A stretch of 64,000 nt of DNA from Halothiobacillus sp. (GCA_024635755.1 JAGXIF010000031.1:59782-123781), one strand, 5' to 3'; positions 1-10,047 are shown, counted from the stretch's first letter. Translations and numbers: made by a program. The notes: a model not told the origin generated them from the sequence alone.

Positions 1-1
1 C

Positions 2-172
2 GAACTGCTCGGCATGCTGGACCACTATCGCGAGGAGCTCGACGGCCTGCGCGCGATGCTCGCCGACGGGCAGGGCGAGGCGCTGGAGGCCTACTTTGCC
101 GAGGCCAAGGCGGTGCGCGATGCGCTTTACCCGACGGCCGAATTCGACGACCGGCCGGACGAGGCCAGCTGA
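2..172 (+). CDS. tyrA: Prephenate dehydrogenase, C-terminal end (partial)
   Basis: Only the last 56 codons are present; the gene enters from the left edge. The visible peptide is a charged, alanine-rich helical tail (motif LDHYREEL near its start), typical of the C-terminal dimerisation region of TyrA-type prephenate dehydrogenases, which make 4-hydroxyphenylpyruvate for tyrosine synthesis. The gene directly downstream is aroA. tyrA-aroA-cmk-rpsA is a well known order in gammaproteobacteria such as Pseudomonas, where tyrA and aroA can even be fused; here they are separate, with a 63-bp gap. The assignment rests mostly on this context because little of the protein is visible. Confidence 0.6.
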   Translation, partial: ELLGMLDHYREELDGLRAMLADGQGEALEAYFAEAKAVRDALYPTAEFDDRPDEAS

Positions 173-235
173 GTTGGTCGAGTTGTCCCGTCGTTATCGA
201 TACCCATTTCCCCCAACCAGTCGGATGACCGCGCC

Positions 236-1591
236 ATGACTTCCGCTCATGACATCGCCTTGCTCACCTTCCGCAGCACCGCGGCCGAATCGCTCAAGGG
301 CGAGGCCCGCGTGCCGGGGGACAAGTCGATCTCGCATCGCTCCATCATGCTCGGCTCGCTGGCCGAGGGCACGACCGAGGTGACCGGCTTCCTCCAGGGT
401 GAGGACAGCCTCAACACGCTGCGCTGTTTTCGTGCCATGGGCGTGGAGATCAGCGATCCAGTCGACGGTCGGGTGACCATTCACGGGGTCGGGCTACACG
501 GCCTGGCCGCGCCGAAGGCCCCGTTGTACGTGGGCAATTCGGGTACCTCGATGCGCCTGATGGCGGGCATTCTCGCCGGCCAACGCTTCGACTCGGTCCT
601 CCAGGGGGACTCATCGCTCTCCAAGCGGCCGATGAAGCGGGTGGTCGACCCGCTCGTCGAGATGGGGGCGCGCATCGAATCGGGCGCCGAGGGGCGCTCG
701 CCGCTGAAGATCCACGGGGGGCAGGCCCTCAAGGCAATCGACTACCGCACGCCGATGGCCAGTGCGCAGGTCAAATCCTGCGTGCTGCTTGCCGGCCTGT
801 ACGCCCACGGCCACACCTGCGTGACCGAACCGGCGCCGACGCGGGACCACACCGAGCGCATGCTCGAAGGGTTCGGCGTGGCCGTCAAGCGCGCTGGCAG
901 GCGCGTCTGCGTGGACCAGACCGATCCCGCCGACCGCCACCTGCGGGCCGCCCCACTGGAAGTGCCGGCTGACATCTCTTCGGCGGCCTTCTTTCTGGTG
1001 GCGGCGAGCATCCTGCCCGGCTCGAACATCCTGTTGACCCACGTGGGACTCAATCCGACGCGCACCGGGGTGATCGATATCCTCCTGGCCATGGGGGCCG
1101 ACATCCGCGTCGAGAACCGTCGTACCGTGGGCGGCGAGCCGGTAGGCGATCTGCGCGTCAAGAGCGCGGGTCTGACCGGCATCGAGATCGACGAGGCGCT
1201 GGTGCCGCTGGCGATCGACGAGTTTCCCGTGATCTTCGTCGCCGCCGCCTGTGCCCACGGCCGCACGGTGCTGACCGGCGCCGAGGAGCTGCGGGTCAAG
1301 GAGTCCGACCGCATCGCGGTGATGGCCGATGGCCTGCAGAAGCTGGGCATCGATGCGGCCCCGACGGCCGACGGGATGATGATCGAAGGGCGCGGCGAGC
1401 CGACGCCGTTCGGTTCGGCGACCATCCATGCCCAGGGGGATCACCGCATCGCGATGGCGTTCGCCGTGGCGGGTCTCAAGGCGCGCGGCGAGGTGACGGT
1501 GCACGACTGCCAGTTCGTCGAGACGTCCTTCCCCGGTTTTGCCGAACTATTCAACCGCCTGGGCGGTTGCCTCGAACTCTCACGACACTGA
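236..1591 (+). CDS. aroA: 3-phosphoshikimate 1-carboxyvinyltransferase (EPSP synthase)
   Basis: Joins shikimate-3-phosphate and phosphoenolpyruvate to give EPSP, the sixth step of the shikimate pathway; cytosolic. The 451-residue product has the N-terminal GDKSISHRS motif (about residues 28-36, with the Lys-Ser pair that contacts S3P), the GNSGTSMRL loop at 100-108, a SAQVK stretch and RDHTERML, then KESDR and GDHRIAMA near the C-terminus. The RDHTERML and SAQVK motifs resemble the Bacillus/CP4-like branch more than the E. coli-like branch. ATG at 236 is used because the family's N-terminal strand begins soon after it. It sits between tyrA and cmk and is probably cotranscribed with both. Confidence 0.96.
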   Translation: MTSAHDIALLTFRSTAAESLKGEARVPGDKSISHRSIMLGSLAEGTTEVTGFLQGEDSLNTLRCFRAMGVEISDPVDGRVTIHGVGLHGLAAPKAPLYVGNSGTSMRLMAGILAGQRFDSVLQGDSSLSKRPMKRVVDPLVEMGARIESGAEGRSPLKIHGGQALKAIDYRTPMASAQVKSCVLLAGLYAHGHTCVTEPAPTRDHTERMLEGFGVAVKRAGRRVCVDQTDPADRHLRAAPLEVPADISSAAFFLVAASILPGSNILLTHVGLNPTRTGVIDILLAMGADIRVENRRTVGGEPVGDLRVKSAGLTGIEIDEALVPLAIDEFPVIFVAAACAHGRTVLTGAEELRVKESDRIAVMADGLQKLGIDAAPTADGMMIEGRGEPTPFGSATIHAQGDHRIAMAFAVAGLKARGEVTVHDCQFVETSFPGFAELFNRLGGCLELSRH

Positions 1592-1617
1592 TTGCAACCA
1601 AGCCTGAGGAGATACGC

Positions 1618-2283
1618 ATGGTACCGGTCATCACCATCGACGGCCCGAGTGGCTCGGGCAAGGGCACGGTCGCTCGACGACTGGCCGTCCGACTGGGTTT
1701 CGGCTTGCTCGACTCCGGGGCGCTCTATCGCTTGACCGCGCTGGCCAGTCAGAACGCCGGTCTCGCACCCCAGACGCCGGAGGTGGTCGACATGGCCCGG
1801 CGTCTGGATTGCCGCTTCGACGAGCAGGGCAAGGTGTTTCTCAACGAGGAAAACGTCAGCCGCGAGTTGCGTACGGAAACCATCGGCGCGGTCGCCTCGC
1901 AGATCGCCGCCCGCCCCGAGGTACGTGACGCCCTGCTGCAGCGCCAGCGCGATTTCGCCCGGCCGCCGGGCCTGGTTGCCGATGGCCGTGACATGGGCAC
2001 GGTGGTCTTTCCTGAGGCCCCGGCGAAGATATTTCTCGACGCCAGCGCCGAGGTTCGAGCCGATCGACGTTATAAGCAGTTGATCGAGAATGGATTCGAT
2101 GCTAATTTTACCGCCCTCGTTGAGGAGATTCGCCAACGGGATGAGCGGGACCGCAATCGGTCAGTGGCGCCCCTTCGGCCTGCAGACGATGCGTTAGTCG
2201 TTGATTCCAGTGATCTTTCCGTCGATGAGGTGGAGGCCACGCTCTGGCGTTACGCCCAGGATCGGCTCGCCGATCAGGGGTAG
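1618..2283 (+). CDS. cmk: Cytidylate kinase
   Basis: Phosphorylates CMP and dCMP to the diphosphates using ATP. The 221-residue product shows the P-loop GPSGSGKGT at residues 9-17 and the DGRDMGTVVFP motif that binds CMP. The open frame extends upstream to 1567, but ATG 1618 is chosen because GAGGAG at 1606-1611 lies six bases before it and the family begins just before the P-loop. It starts 26 bp after the aroA stop and precedes rpsA, the usual arrangement. The third base of many codons in the last 80 codons shifts toward A/T compared with the start of the gene, but the protein remains normal. Confidence 0.96.
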   Translation: MVPVITIDGPSGSGKGTVARRLAVRLGFGLLDSGALYRLTALASQNAGLAPQTPEVVDMARRLDCRFDEQGKVFLNEENVSRELRTETIGAVASQIAARPEVRDALLQRQRDFARPPGLVADGRDMGTVVFPEAPAKIFLDASAEVRADRRYKQLIENGFDANFTALVEEIRQRDERDRNRSVAPLRPADDALVVDSSDLSVDEVEATLWRYAQDRLADQG

Positions 2284-2302
2284 TCGCCGGGGCGGTGGCC
2301 AT

Positions 2303-2331
2303 TTGACTCGTGTTTTTGTGCGGGCAATACC
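2303..2331 (+). promoter_or_regulatory. Candidate sigma-70 promoter for rpsA
   Basis: TTGACT at 2303-2308 is followed, after 17 bp, by AATACC at 2326-2331. The -35 is good and the -10 poor. It lies in the 165-bp gap between cmk and rpsA, where an rpsA-specific promoter is expected. Tentative. Confidence 0.3.
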
Positions 2332-2448
2332 GCCCGATCATCAACCAGTTGGTTCTGGCAAACCCAGGGAAGGATAGGCCAGCATTTTTTAACCACGGCG
2401 GACAGCAACAGGAACGTCCAGTCGTCAACCCTTTGGAAATGCGGATTA

Positions 2449-4122
2449 ATGTCTGAAAGTTTTGCCCAGCTTTTTGAAGAAAGCCTCCAGAACACCGTCA
2501 TGCAGGCGGGTTCGATCGTCTACGGCAAGGTTGTTGCCATCAATGACGATTACGTCACTGTCGACGTCGGCCTGAAGTCGGAAGGGATCATCCCGACCGA
2601 CCAGTTCCGCGACGACAACGGTGAAGTCAACCTCAACGTCGGTGAAGAAGTCGAGGTGGCCCTCGATGCAGTCGACGATGCCTTCGGTGAAACCCGTCTC
2701 TCGCGCGAAAAGGCCCTGCGTGCCCGCGCTTGGACGAAGCTGGAGAAGTCTTTCGACAACGACGAGATCGTCACCGGCCGCATTTCCGGGAAGGTCAAGG
2801 GCGGCTTTACCGTCGACCTCGGCGACGTCCGCGCCTTTCTGCCGGGCTCGCTGGTCGACGTCCGCCCGATTCGGGATACCACGTATCTCGAAGGCAAGGA
2901 CATCGAGTTCAAGATCATCAAGCTCGACCAGCGTCGCAACAACGTCGTCGTTTCGCGCCGTGCGGTGGTCGAGGAAGAGTACAGCGCCGAGCGCGAAGCA
3001 CTGCTCGAGCAGCTGCAGGAAGGCATGGTGCTGCGCGGGATCGTCAAGAACCTCACCGACTACGGTGCGTTCCTCGACCTGGGTGGCATCGACGGCCTGC
3101 TGCACATCACCGACATGGCCTGGAAGCGCGTCAAGCATCCGTCCGAGATGGTTAACATCGGCGACGAGATCGACGTCAAGGTCCTCAAGTTCGACCGTGA
3201 GCGCAACCGGGGCTCGCTGGGCCTCAAGCAGCTGGGCGAGGATCCGTGGAGTGACATCTCGCGTCGTTACCCGACCAGCACCCGCCTGTTCGGCAAGGTC
3301 ACCAACATTACCGATTACGGCTGCTTCGTCGAGATCGAGGATGGCGTCGAGGGCTTGGTACACGTCTCCGAGATGGACTGGACCAACAAGAACGTCAACC
3401 CGGGCAAACTGGTCACCGTTGGCGAGGAAGTCGAAGTGATGATCCTCGACATCGACGAGGACCGTCGCCGGATCTCGCTGGGCATGAAGCAGTGCCAGCC
3501 GAATCCATGGGACGCGTTTGCCGCGACTCATACCAAGGGCGACAAGGTTGCCGGCCAGATCAAGTCGATCACCGACTTCGGCATCTTTATCGGCCTGGAA
3601 GGCGGCATCGACGGCCTGGTTCACCTCTCCGACCTGTCCTGGAGCGAGCCGGGTGAAGAAGCCGTTCGCCAGTTCAAGAAGGGCGAGGAGCTCGAGGCGG
3701 TCGTCATCGCCATCGATCCGGAGCGTGAGCGCATCTCCCTGGGTCTCAAGCAACTCGAGGACGACCCGCTGTCCAACTGGGCGGCCGACCATCCGAAGGG
3801 CACCATCGTCAAGGGCACCTTGGGTGAAGTCGACGCCCGCGGTGCGGTGGTCGATTTGGGTGACGGCGTTGAAGGCTACATCCGCGCTTCTGACATCGCT
3901 CGTGAGCGCATCGACGATGCCCGCACGGTCCTGAAGGAAGGCGAGGAAGTCGAGGCCAAGTTCATGGGGATAGATCGCAAGAACCGCATGATCAGCCTGT
4001 CGATTCGCGCCAAGGATCACGCGGAAGAGGCCGAGGCAATGGACGACCTCAGCCGCGCTCCGAGCACCTCGTCGCCGACCCTGGGTGACCTGCTCAAGGA
4101 GCAGCTCGGCCGCTCCGAGTAA
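2449..4122 (+). CDS. rpsA: 30S ribosomal protein S1
   Basis: Largest ribosomal protein; it binds mRNA leaders and brings them to the 30S subunit. At 557 residues it has the six-OB-fold architecture of gammaproteobacterial S1: two divergent N-terminal S1 repeats that bind the ribosome (roughly residues 20-90 and 105-175), followed by four regular RNA-binding repeats with recurring motifs such as G-x-V-x-x-I-T-D-(Y/F)-G and H-(I/V)-(S/T)-(D/E)-(M/L). The C-terminal tail is acidic and Ser-rich. A clear intrinsic terminator follows at 4143. The next gene, ihfB, is the usual partner. Confidence 0.97.
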   Translation: MSESFAQLFEESLQNTVMQAGSIVYGKVVAINDDYVTVDVGLKSEGIIPTDQFRDDNGEVNLNVGEEVEVALDAVDDAFGETRLSREKALRARAWTKLEKSFDNDEIVTGRISGKVKGGFTVDLGDVRAFLPGSLVDVRPIRDTTYLEGKDIEFKIIKLDQRRNNVVVSRRAVVEEEYSAEREALLEQLQEGMVLRGIVKNLTDYGAFLDLGGIDGLLHITDMAWKRVKHPSEMVNIGDEIDVKVLKFDRERNRGSLGLKQLGEDPWSDISRRYPTSTRLFGKVTNITDYGCFVEIEDGVEGLVHVSEMDWTNKNVNPGKLVTVGEEVEVMILDIDEDRRRISLGMKQCQPNPWDAFAATHTKGDKVAGQIKSITDFGIFIGLEGGIDGLVHLSDLSWSEPGEEAVRQFKKGEELEAVVIAIDPERERISLGLKQLEDDPLSNWAADHPKGTIVKGTLGEVDARGAVVDLGDGVEGYIRASDIARERIDDARTVLKEGEEVEAKFMGIDRKNRMISLSIRAKDHAEEAEAMDDLSRAPSTSSPTLGDLLKEQLGRSE

Positions 4123-4142
4123 ACCGGTCCTGCTGAGCCAGA

Positions 4143-4172
4143 AAAACGCCATCCTTCGTGATGGCGTTTTTT
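4143..4172 (+). terminator. Intrinsic terminator after rpsA
   Basis: Perfect 11-bp stem (AAAACGCCATC pairing with GATGGCGTTTT), 6-base loop, and a T run that continues past the stem. It lies 20 bp after the rpsA stop, so ihfB expression needs read-through or its own promoter. Confidence 0.9.
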
Positions 4173-4267
4173 ATGGGCGCCCCGGGCGTGACCTGAACTT
4201 CCCGCGGGTGCTCACCAAAACCATTGCCGCGTGCCGTTTTTCTGCACGTCCACCGGAGTATTTACCG

Positions 4268-4564
4268 ATGACCAAGTCGGAATTGATCGAACGGCTGGCC
4301 GATCGCCAGCAATACCTGCCCATGCGCGATATCGAGACCTCGGTGCGCCTGATGCTGGACGAGATGATGGACGCGCTCAGCGCCGGCGAGCGGATCGAAA
4401 TCCGCGGCTTCGGCAGCTTCTCGCTCAACTACCGTCGTCCGCGACTGGGGCGCAATCCCAAGACGGGTGAGACCGTCTCGCTGGGAGCCAAGTACGTGCC
4501 CCACTTCAAGCCGGGCAAGGAACTGCGCGAGCGCGTCAACGCGGCCGTGAAGAGCGAGGGCTGA
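4268..4564 (+). CDS. ihfB: Integration host factor subunit beta
   Basis: DNA-bending nucleoid protein that pairs with IHF-alpha; it acts in recombination, replication and sigma-54 promoter architecture. The 98-residue product matches the usual length and carries the beta-arm motif GRNPKTGE (residues 61-68), whose proline intercalates into the minor groove, and a G-F-G-S-F turn near residue 47-51. The frame is open further upstream, but ATG 4268, with GGAG at 4255-4258, fits the family N-terminus (MTKSEL). It is distinguished from HU by its rpsA neighbour and by [12 protein letters not shown]. pyrF begins 2 bp after its stop. Confidence 0.95.
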   Translation: MTKSELIERLADRQQYLPMRDIETSVRLMLDEMMDALSAGERIEIRGFGSFSLNYRRPRLGRNPKTGETVSLGAKYVPHFKPGKELRERVNAAVKSEG

Positions 4565-4566
4565 AC

Positions 4567-5271
4567 GTGGCCGCGCATTGCGCCCAACCGCGCATCTACG
4601 TGGCCCTGGATTCCGCTCGCCAGGCCCGGATCGAGGCGCTGCTCGACCAGCTTGATCCGTCGTTGTGCGGCATCAAGATCGGCAAGGAGGCGTTCACATC
4701 CCTGGGCCCGATGGCCGTGGATATGGCGCGGCAACGCGGCTTTCCCGTGTTTCTCGACCTCAAGTTCCACGACATTCCCAACACGGTGCACCAGGCCTGC
4801 CGGGCAGCGGCCGATCTGGGCGTCTCCCTGGTGAACGTGCATGCCAGCGGCGGCCGACGGATGCTCGCGGCTGCACGCGAGGCCATTGCGCCCGGGTCCG
4901 AGGCGCCGGGGTTGATCGCGGTGACTGTACTCACCTCCATGGAGGATGCCGATCTGGCCGAAGTGGGGGTCACGGATGGCGCCGCGCGGCAGGTCGCCCG
5001 TCTGGCCGGATTGGTGGCCGGCGAAGGCCTCGACGGGGTGGTCTGCTCGCCCCGCGAGGCGGCCGAGATGCGGCATGTCTTTCCGGGTGAGGAGGGGGTG
5101 ATCGTGACGCCGGGCGTGCGCCCGGCGGGTAGCGCGCCGGACGATCAGCGACGGGTGCTTACCCCCGCCGCCGCGATACAGGTCGGTGCCTCCAGCCTGG
5201 TGATCGGGCGTCCGATCACGGCAGCGCCGTCACCTGGCGAGGCGTTGAGGGAGATCGTGGCCACGCTGTGA
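4567..5271 (+). CDS. pyrF: Orotidine 5'-phosphate decarboxylase
   Basis: Last step of de novo UMP synthesis, OMP to UMP. The 234-residue TIM barrel shows the catalytic D-x-K-x-x-D motif in [10 protein letters not shown] (D64, K66, D69), the GIKIGKE strand, and VTPGVRP with a C-terminal VIGRPI that bind the phosphate. The start is a GTG at 4567, two bases after the ihfB stop, so the genes are probably translationally coupled. In E. coli and many relatives lapA and lapB lie between ihfB and pyrF; both are absent here. Confidence 0.95.
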   Translation: MAAHCAQPRIYVALDSARQARIEALLDQLDPSLCGIKIGKEAFTSLGPMAVDMARQRGFPVFLDLKFHDIPNTVHQACRAAADLGVSLVNVHASGGRRMLAAAREAIAPGSEAPGLIAVTVLTSMEDADLAEVGVTDGAARQVARLAGLVAGEGLDGVVCSPREAAEMRHVFPGEEGVIVTPGVRPAGSAPDDQRRVLTPAAAIQVGASSLVIGRPITAAPSPGEALREIVATL

Positions 5272-5317
5272 GCAGTGCGCTGGCCGTGATAGGAGCCGTT
5301 TCTCCTCTAGGGGGCTC

Positions 5318-6778
5318 TTACTGCGGTTCGTCGAGCAGTCCCTCACGGGTGCCTACCCAGATCATCAGATCGTGGAAGGCCCGAATGTTCTCGACGTAGT
5401 TGGTGGTCTCACTGCCGCGTGCGTAGCCGTACTGCATGTCGCGGTAGATGGGGGGGTCGGACAACTGGGGAAGTCGCTCGCGGACGTCGGCCCATTGGGT
5501 GGGGTCGCCGCCCTGGCGACGCGTCAGCTCCATGGCATCGCGGAGATGGCCGATGCCGACGTTGTAGGCAGCCAGAGCCAGGTAGGTGCGGTCGGGTTCC
5601 GTGGCTGCCTCCGGCACCATGTCGCGGAGCTGGTCGATGTACTTGGCCGCGCTCATTATGTTCTCCACCGGGTCGGCCGGATTGCTCAAGCCCAGATCGC
5701 GCGCGGTGGGCAGGGTGATCTGCATCAGGCCGTAGGCGTTCTGGTGGGAGACCGCGTCGGGCTGCCACTTGGACTCCTGGTAACCCACGGAGGCCAGCAG
5801 GCGCCAATCGATCCCATAGCGCTCACCAGCGCGCCGGAACGTAGAGAGATAGGGACGGGCGCGGGTTTCCAGATCCTGCAAAAAGCGCCGGGAGAGTGAC
5901 TCGTCGAGGCGCTCGAACTGGGCGTAATGCCGGTCGACCAGGACCTTGAGTTCCTGGTTGCTGCGGATCGCACCGAAAAAGCGCCGGGCGGCGCGAAGAA
6001 GCGATGCGTCGGCCTGCCGCGAGAAGACCCAGCCGAGAGAGACCGGTGGGCCGACGCTGGGACCGACGGCCACCTCGTCGGATAGCTTGTCGGTGAGCAG
6101 GGCGATGTGGGATAGCGCGATGGCGTGCTTGATCCGGCCCTGGCGGATGCCCTCGAGGACGGCGAGCTTGTCGGGTTCCTCCCGGGGGCGGAGAGTCAGG
6201 CCCGGATTGGCGGCGGCCACGCGTTCGAGCCAGAAGCGGGTGGCCGATCCCCGGGGCAGGTAGAGCGGCTTGCCGCTCACGTCACCAAGTCCGGACGGGC
6301 TGTCCTGCCCGTTGGCGTGCAGGAGTTTGCGGCTGACGGTGAGGTAGGGTGGACCGTAGCGCCAGCGCTGCTGGCGGGCTGGATCGATGGCCAGTCCGGC
6401 GGCGGCCAGGTCGGCCCGATTCTCGTCGACGGCTTGATAGGCGGCCTCGATGCTCGGCATCACGAGGTATTCGACCGCCACGCCGAGGCGTTCGGCAAAG
6501 CGGCCAGTGAGGTCGTACTCCAGCCCCTGCGGACGGTAGCTGTCCGGGATGTAGAGGGTAGGCTCGATCAGCGTGGCCACGCGGAGTGTGCCGCGCTGTC
6601 GGACCTGCTCGATTTGTGGGGTGCGCTTGAAGGACTCGGCCACGTCGATGGCCTGCAGGCGGGCCGGGCGCTGGTCGGGCGTCCAGGTATCGATCCACCA
6701 GACCAGCGGCGCGACAAATAGGGCGCCCACGCCGATCAGCGGGGTCAGCCAGCGACCGACCCCGCGAGGGTCCGTCAT
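5318..6778 (-). CDS. mltF: Membrane-bound lytic murein transglycosylase F
   Basis: Cleaves the MurNAc-GlcNAc bond of peptidoglycan with formation of 1,6-anhydroMurNAc. A hydrophobic N-terminal segment (about residues 10-27) is the export signal or anchor. It is followed by a periplasmic binding-protein-like domain (SBP_bac_3, about 55-285) and a C-terminal SLT domain with GYQESKW (catalytic Glu about 335), GLMQIT and AAYNVG. The frame can start at a TTG at 6787 overlapping the ubiE stop; ATG 6778, 5 bp after that stop, is preferred. There is no lipobox near the N-terminus. Cotranscription with ubiE upstream is likely. Confidence 0.9.
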   Translation of the reverse strand: MTDPRGVGRWLTPLIGVGALFVAPLVWWIDTWTPDQRPARLQAIDVAESFKRTPQIEQVRQRGTLRVATLIEPTLYIPDSYRPQGLEYDLTGRFAERLGVAVEYLVMPSIEAAYQAVDENRADLAAAGLAIDPARQQRWRYGPPYLTVSRKLLHANGQDSPSGLGDVSGKPLYLPRGSATRFWLERVAAANPGLTLRPREEPDKLAVLEGIRQGRIKHAIALSHIALLTDKLSDEVAVGPSVGPPVSLGWVFSRQADASLLRAARRFFGAIRSNQELKVLVDRHYAQFERLDESLSRRFLQDLETRARPYLSTFRRAGERYGIDWRLLASVGYQESKWQPDAVSHQNAYGLMQITLPTARDLGLSNPADPVENIMSAAKYIDQLRDMVPEAATEPDRTYLALAAYNVGIGHLRDAMELTRRQGGDPTQWADVRERLPQLSDPPIYRDMQYGYARGSETTNYVENIRAFHDLMIWVGTREGLLDEPQ

Positions 6779-6783
6779 TCGAC

Positions 6784-7527
6784 TCAAAACCGATAGCCCA
6801 CGTGGATGGCGACGACACCGAAGGTCAGGTTGTGCACATCGACGTGATCGAAGCCGTTCTCCAGCATCATCTGTTCCAGGGTTTCCTGGTCGGGGTGCAT
6901 GCGGATTGATTCGGCCAGGTAGCGATAGCTGTCGGCATCATTGGCCAGCAGCTTGCCCATGAGCGGCAGGGCGGAGAAGGAATAGGCGTCGTACAGCCGC
7001 CCGACTACCGGGTTGACCGGCTTGGAGAACTCCAGGATCACTACGCGCCCGCCCGGCTTGATCACCCGCGCCATCTCGGCCAGGGCGCGCGCCTTGTCGG
7101 TGACGTTGCGCAGGCCGAAGCCGATGGTGACGCAGTCGAAACGGCTGCTCTCGAAGGGCAACTGCTCGGCATTGGCCAGGCTGTACTCGACGTTGTTGAA
7201 AATGCCCTGCTCGTCGAGTTTCTCGCGCCCGACGGCGAGCATGGTGGCATTGATGTCGGAGAGCACCACGGTGCCGGTATCGCCGACGATACGCGCCATG
7301 CGCGCGGCAAGATCGCCGGTGCCCGACGCAAGATCGAGCGCCTGACCGCCACGCTTGAGGCCGGTGTATTCCAAGGCGATCCGTTTCCACAGGCGGTGGA
7401 CGCCGAACGACATGGCGTCGTTCATCACGTCGTAGCGCGCGGCGACGGAATCGAACACCGATCCGACCAGCCGGACCTTTTCCTCGCGGGGGACTTCCCG
7501 GTAGCCAAAGTGCGTCTTCTCGGTCAT
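6784..7527 (-). CDS. ubiE: Demethylmenaquinone/ubiquinone methyltransferase UbiE
   Basis: SAM-dependent C-methyltransferase of ubiquinone (and menaquinone) synthesis. The 247-residue protein begins [12 protein letters not shown] and has the SAM-binding motif [11 protein letters not shown] and the family motif GFGLRNVTD. An in-frame extension runs upstream to 7761, but that stretch is unlike the family and overlaps the DUF971 gene, so ATG 7527 is chosen. The order hslV-hslU-DUF971-ubiE is common in gammaproteobacteria. Ubiquinone made here would be the electron acceptor for the SQR encoded at 33724. Confidence 0.95.
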   Translation of the reverse strand: MTEKTHFGYREVPREEKVRLVGSVFDSVAARYDVMNDAMSFGVHRLWKRIALEYTGLKRGGQALDLASGTGDLAARMARIVGDTGTVVLSDINATMLAVGREKLDEQGIFNNVEYSLANAEQLPFESSRFDCVTIGFGLRNVTDKARALAEMARVIKPGGRVVILEFSKPVNPVVGRLYDAYSFSALPLMGKLLANDADSYRYLAESIRMHPDQETLEQMMLENGFDHVDVHNLTFGVVAIHVGYRF

Positions 7528-7570
7528 GGAGTTGTCTCTCGTCTGCGGGCGGGCCGGCGGGCCGAACGTG

Positions 7571-8005
7571 TCAGTGGGGCTTGTCCGATTGGGAGGATAA
7601 TACATCGTAGGGACGAGCCGCGGGGGCTGCGCCTGCGCCCTGCGGATCGCGCTCCACCCCGGCTGCGGCCAGGCGGTCGAGGTATTCCCGCCAGTTGCCT
7701 TCCTGCGATTCGCCCAGTTCGCGCAACAGGCCCCAGTCGTACAGGCCACTGTCGTGGCCATCGTCGAACACCAGTTTGACCGCGTAGCGGCCCACGGGTT
7801 GCACGTCGGTGATCTGGACGCGCTCCTTGCCCAGCACCAACATCATTTCGCCGCCACCGTGACCGCGCACCTCGGCTGAGGGGCTGTAGACGCGCAGGTA
7901 TTCCGCCGGCAGGTCGTAATGCGCCCCATCGGGGAAAGCCACCGCCAGGCTGCGGCGGTCCTTGGCCAGTCGGATCTTGCTGGGGGCGGGGCTCGATGTG
8001 CTCAT
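7571..8005 (-). CDS. DUF971 (GBBH-like N-terminal domain) protein
   Basis: Small 144-residue protein with the DUF971 pattern: a start of the type I-R-L-x-x-x-R-R-S-L-x-V-x-[16 protein letters not shown], and [21 protein letters not shown]. The domain is related to the N-terminal domain of gamma-butyrobetaine hydroxylase and is widely found beside ubiE and hslVU; its function is not established. It starts 23 bp after the hslU stop, and ubiE starts about 43 bp after its own stop, so it sits inside the operon. No signal peptide or membrane segment is visible. Confidence 0.85.
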   Translation of the reverse strand: MSTSSPAPSKIRLAKDRRSLAVAFPDGAHYDLPAEYLRVYSPSAEVRGHGGGEMMLVLGKERVQITDVQPVGRYAVKLVFDDGHDSGLYDWGLLRELGESQEGNWREYLDRLAAAGVERDPQGAGAAPAARPYDVLSSQSDKPH

Positions 8006-8028
8006 GAAGTGCTCCGGCGTTTCCGCGG

Positions 8029-9357
8029 TTAAAGGATGTAGCGGCTCAGGTCCTCGTCACGGGCAAGCTCGCCCAGGCGCTCCTCGACGAAATCGGCGTC
8101 CAGGGTCAGCTTGCCGGGCTTACTGTCGGCCTCGAAGCTCAGGTCCTCGAGCAGGTGCTCCATGACCGTCTGCAGGCGGCGGGCGCCGATGTTCTCGGTG
8201 CGGTGATTGACCTCGAAGGCGATCTCGGCGATGCGCCGGATGGCCGCGTCGGTGAACTCGATCTCCAGCCCGTCGGCGCCCAGCAGGGCTATGTGCTGAC
8301 GGGTGAGGGCCGCGTCGGGTTCGGTGAGGATGCGGACGAAGTCGTCACTGCTCAGTGCGGCGAGTTCGACACGGATCGGCAGGCGCCCCTGCAACTCGGG
8401 AATCAGGTCCGAGGGGCTGGCCACATGGAAGGCCCCCGAGGCGATGAACAGGATGTGATCGGTGCGCACCATCCCGACCTTGGTGTTGACCGTGGAGCCT
8501 TCGATCAGCGGCAGCATGTCGCGCTGCACCCCTTCGCGCGAGACCTCGCCGCCCCCCTGTTCGGCCCGCTTGGCCACCTTGTCGATCTCGTCGATGAAGA
8601 CGATGCCGTTCTGCTCGACCCGATCGGTGGCTTCCTGGCGGATCTCCTCCTCGTTGACGAGGTTGGAGGCCTCCTCGTCAGTGAGCAAGGACAGGGCCTC
8701 GGCGACGGACAGGTGACGACTCTGGGTCTTGCCTTGGTTCATGTTCTGGAACATGCCCCGCAATTGGCTGGCCATCTCCTCCATGCCCGGTGGGGTCATC
8801 ACGTCGATGCCGGCGGGGGATTGCTGCAGGTCGACCTCGATCTCGCGGTCGTCGAGTTCGCCGCGGCGGATCTTGTCGCGGAATTTCTCGCGGGTGTTCT
8901 GATAGGCCTCGTCGCCGTGGCTATCGCCTTGCCAGGAGTCGCGCGGGGCGGGCAGCAAGGCGTCGAGCACCCGGTTCTCAGCGGCGACGCGTGCGCGGTC
9001 GCGCACCTCGACCATGGCCTCCTGCCGGCACATCTTCAGCGCGTACTCGGCCAGGTCCCGGATCATCGACTCGACGTCTCGACCGACGTAGCCCACCTCG
9101 GTGAATTTGGTCGCCTCGATCTTGAGAAATGGTGCGTTGGCCAGTTTCGCCAGCCGACGAGCGATCTCGGTCTTGCCCACGCCGGTGGGGCCGATCATCA
9201 GGATGTTCTTGGGCGTGATCTCGCTCTTGAGCGGCTCGTCGACCTGTTGACGCCGCCAGCGGTTGCGCAGGGCGATGGCGACCGCCTTTTTGGCGGCCTG
9301 CTGGCCGACGATGTGCTTGTCGAGTTCGGTGACGATTTGTGCGGGTGTCAGGTTCAT
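8029..9357 (-). CDS. hslU: ATP-dependent protease ATPase subunit HslU
   Basis: AAA+ unfoldase that feeds substrates to the HslV peptidase. From ATG 9357 the protein has 442 residues, the normal length. The N-terminus ([16 protein letters not shown]) is followed by Walker A GPTGVGKT at residues 56-63, Walker B FIDEIDKV, and the C-terminal tail ending in ...DLSRYIL that docks into HslV. The same frame runs open far upstream over hslV, but that is a shadow. Its ATG overlaps the hslV stop by one base, indicating translational coupling. Confidence 0.97.
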   Translation of the reverse strand: MNLTPAQIVTELDKHIVGQQAAKKAVAIALRNRWRRQQVDEPLKSEITPKNILMIGPTGVGKTEIARRLAKLANAPFLKIEATKFTEVGYVGRDVESMIRDLAEYALKMCRQEAMVEVRDRARVAAENRVLDALLPAPRDSWQGDSHGDEAYQNTREKFRDKIRRGELDDREIEVDLQQSPAGIDVMTPPGMEEMASQLRGMFQNMNQGKTQSRHLSVAEALSLLTDEEASNLVNEEEIRQEATDRVEQNGIVFIDEIDKVAKRAEQGGGEVSREGVQRDMLPLIEGSTVNTKVGMVRTDHILFIASGAFHVASPSDLIPELQGRLPIRVELAALSSDDFVRILTEPDAALTRQHIALLGADGLEIEFTDAAIRRIAEIAFEVNHRTENIGARRLQTVMEHLLEDLSFEADSKPGKLTLDADFVEERLGELARDEDLSRYIL

Positions 9358-9902
9358 CAGGTCAGTTCTTCGATGGTCAGCTGGTGATTGGTGTAGATGC
9401 AGATGTCGCCGGCGATGTGCAGTGCCGTCTCCACGGTCTCGCGAGCCGGTAGCTGCGAGTGGCGCATCAGGGCGGTGGCCGCCGACTGGGCGTAGGCGCC
9501 GCCCGAACCGATGGCGATCAGCGAGTCCTCCGGTTCGATCACGTCGCCGTTGCCGCTGATGGTGAGCATGGCGTTGCGATCGGCCACCACCAGCATGGCC
9601 TCGAGTTTGCGCATCATCCGATCGGTACGCCAATCCTTGGCCAGTTCGACCGCCGAGCGCAGTAGGTTGCCGCTGAACTTTTCCAGCTTGGTCTCGAAGC
9701 GTTCGAACAGGGTGAAGGCATCGGCGGTGGCGCCGGCAAAGCCCGCCAGTACCTGACCGTTGTAGAGCGTGCGGACCTTGCGTGCATTGCCCTTGACCAC
9801 GGTGTGGCCGAGGGTCACCTGGCCGTCGCCGCCGATGACGGTCTCTCCGTCCTTGCGCAGGCATAGGATGGTGGTGCCGTAGAGGGTGTCTTCTTGGGCC
9901 AT
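9357..9902 (-). CDS. hslV: ATP-dependent protease peptidase subunit HslV
   Basis: Threonine peptidase forming a double hexamer capped by HslU. The 181-residue product contains [11 protein letters not shown]; the Thr after the Gly at residue 9 aligns with the catalytic N-terminal Thr of mature HslV, so a nine-residue propeptide (MAQEDTLYG) would be removed. GGDGQVTLG and [18 protein letters not shown] are family hallmarks. ATG 9902 is preferred over the upstream start at 9959, which precedes it by 19 unrelated residues. A sigma-32-like element lies about 120 bp upstream. Confidence 0.96.
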   Translation of the reverse strand: MAQEDTLYGTTILCLRKDGETVIGGDGQVTLGHTVVKGNARKVRTLYNGQVLAGFAGATADAFTLFERFETKLEKFSGNLLRSAVELAKDWRTDRMMRKLEAMLVVADRNAMLTISGNGDVIEPEDSLIAIGSGGAYAQSAATALMRHSQLPARETVETALHIAGDICIYTNHQLTIEELT

Positions 9903-10018
9903 GGGAATCACTTCAGTCCGGTTGTTAAGGGCGATCGGTGACCTCGGAATCAGACGCAAAGGCCGTGGACCTGGGGTCCAGGGGCGTGTCCCGGGGTCGG
10001 GTGGCTTGAGCCGAGAAT

Positions 10019-10047
10019 CATGGTGACGACTGCCCGGGTTTTCAACC
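10019..10047 (-). promoter_or_regulatory. Candidate sigma-32 heat-shock promoter for hslVU
   Basis: On the minus strand GGTTGAAA (10047-10040) is followed, after 13 bases, by CACCATGA (10026-10019), similar to the heat-shock consensus CTTGAAA / CCCCATnT. It overlaps the end of xerC and lies upstream of hslV. hslVU is a classic heat-shock operon, and a similar -35 precedes lon. Not proven. Confidence 0.4.
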
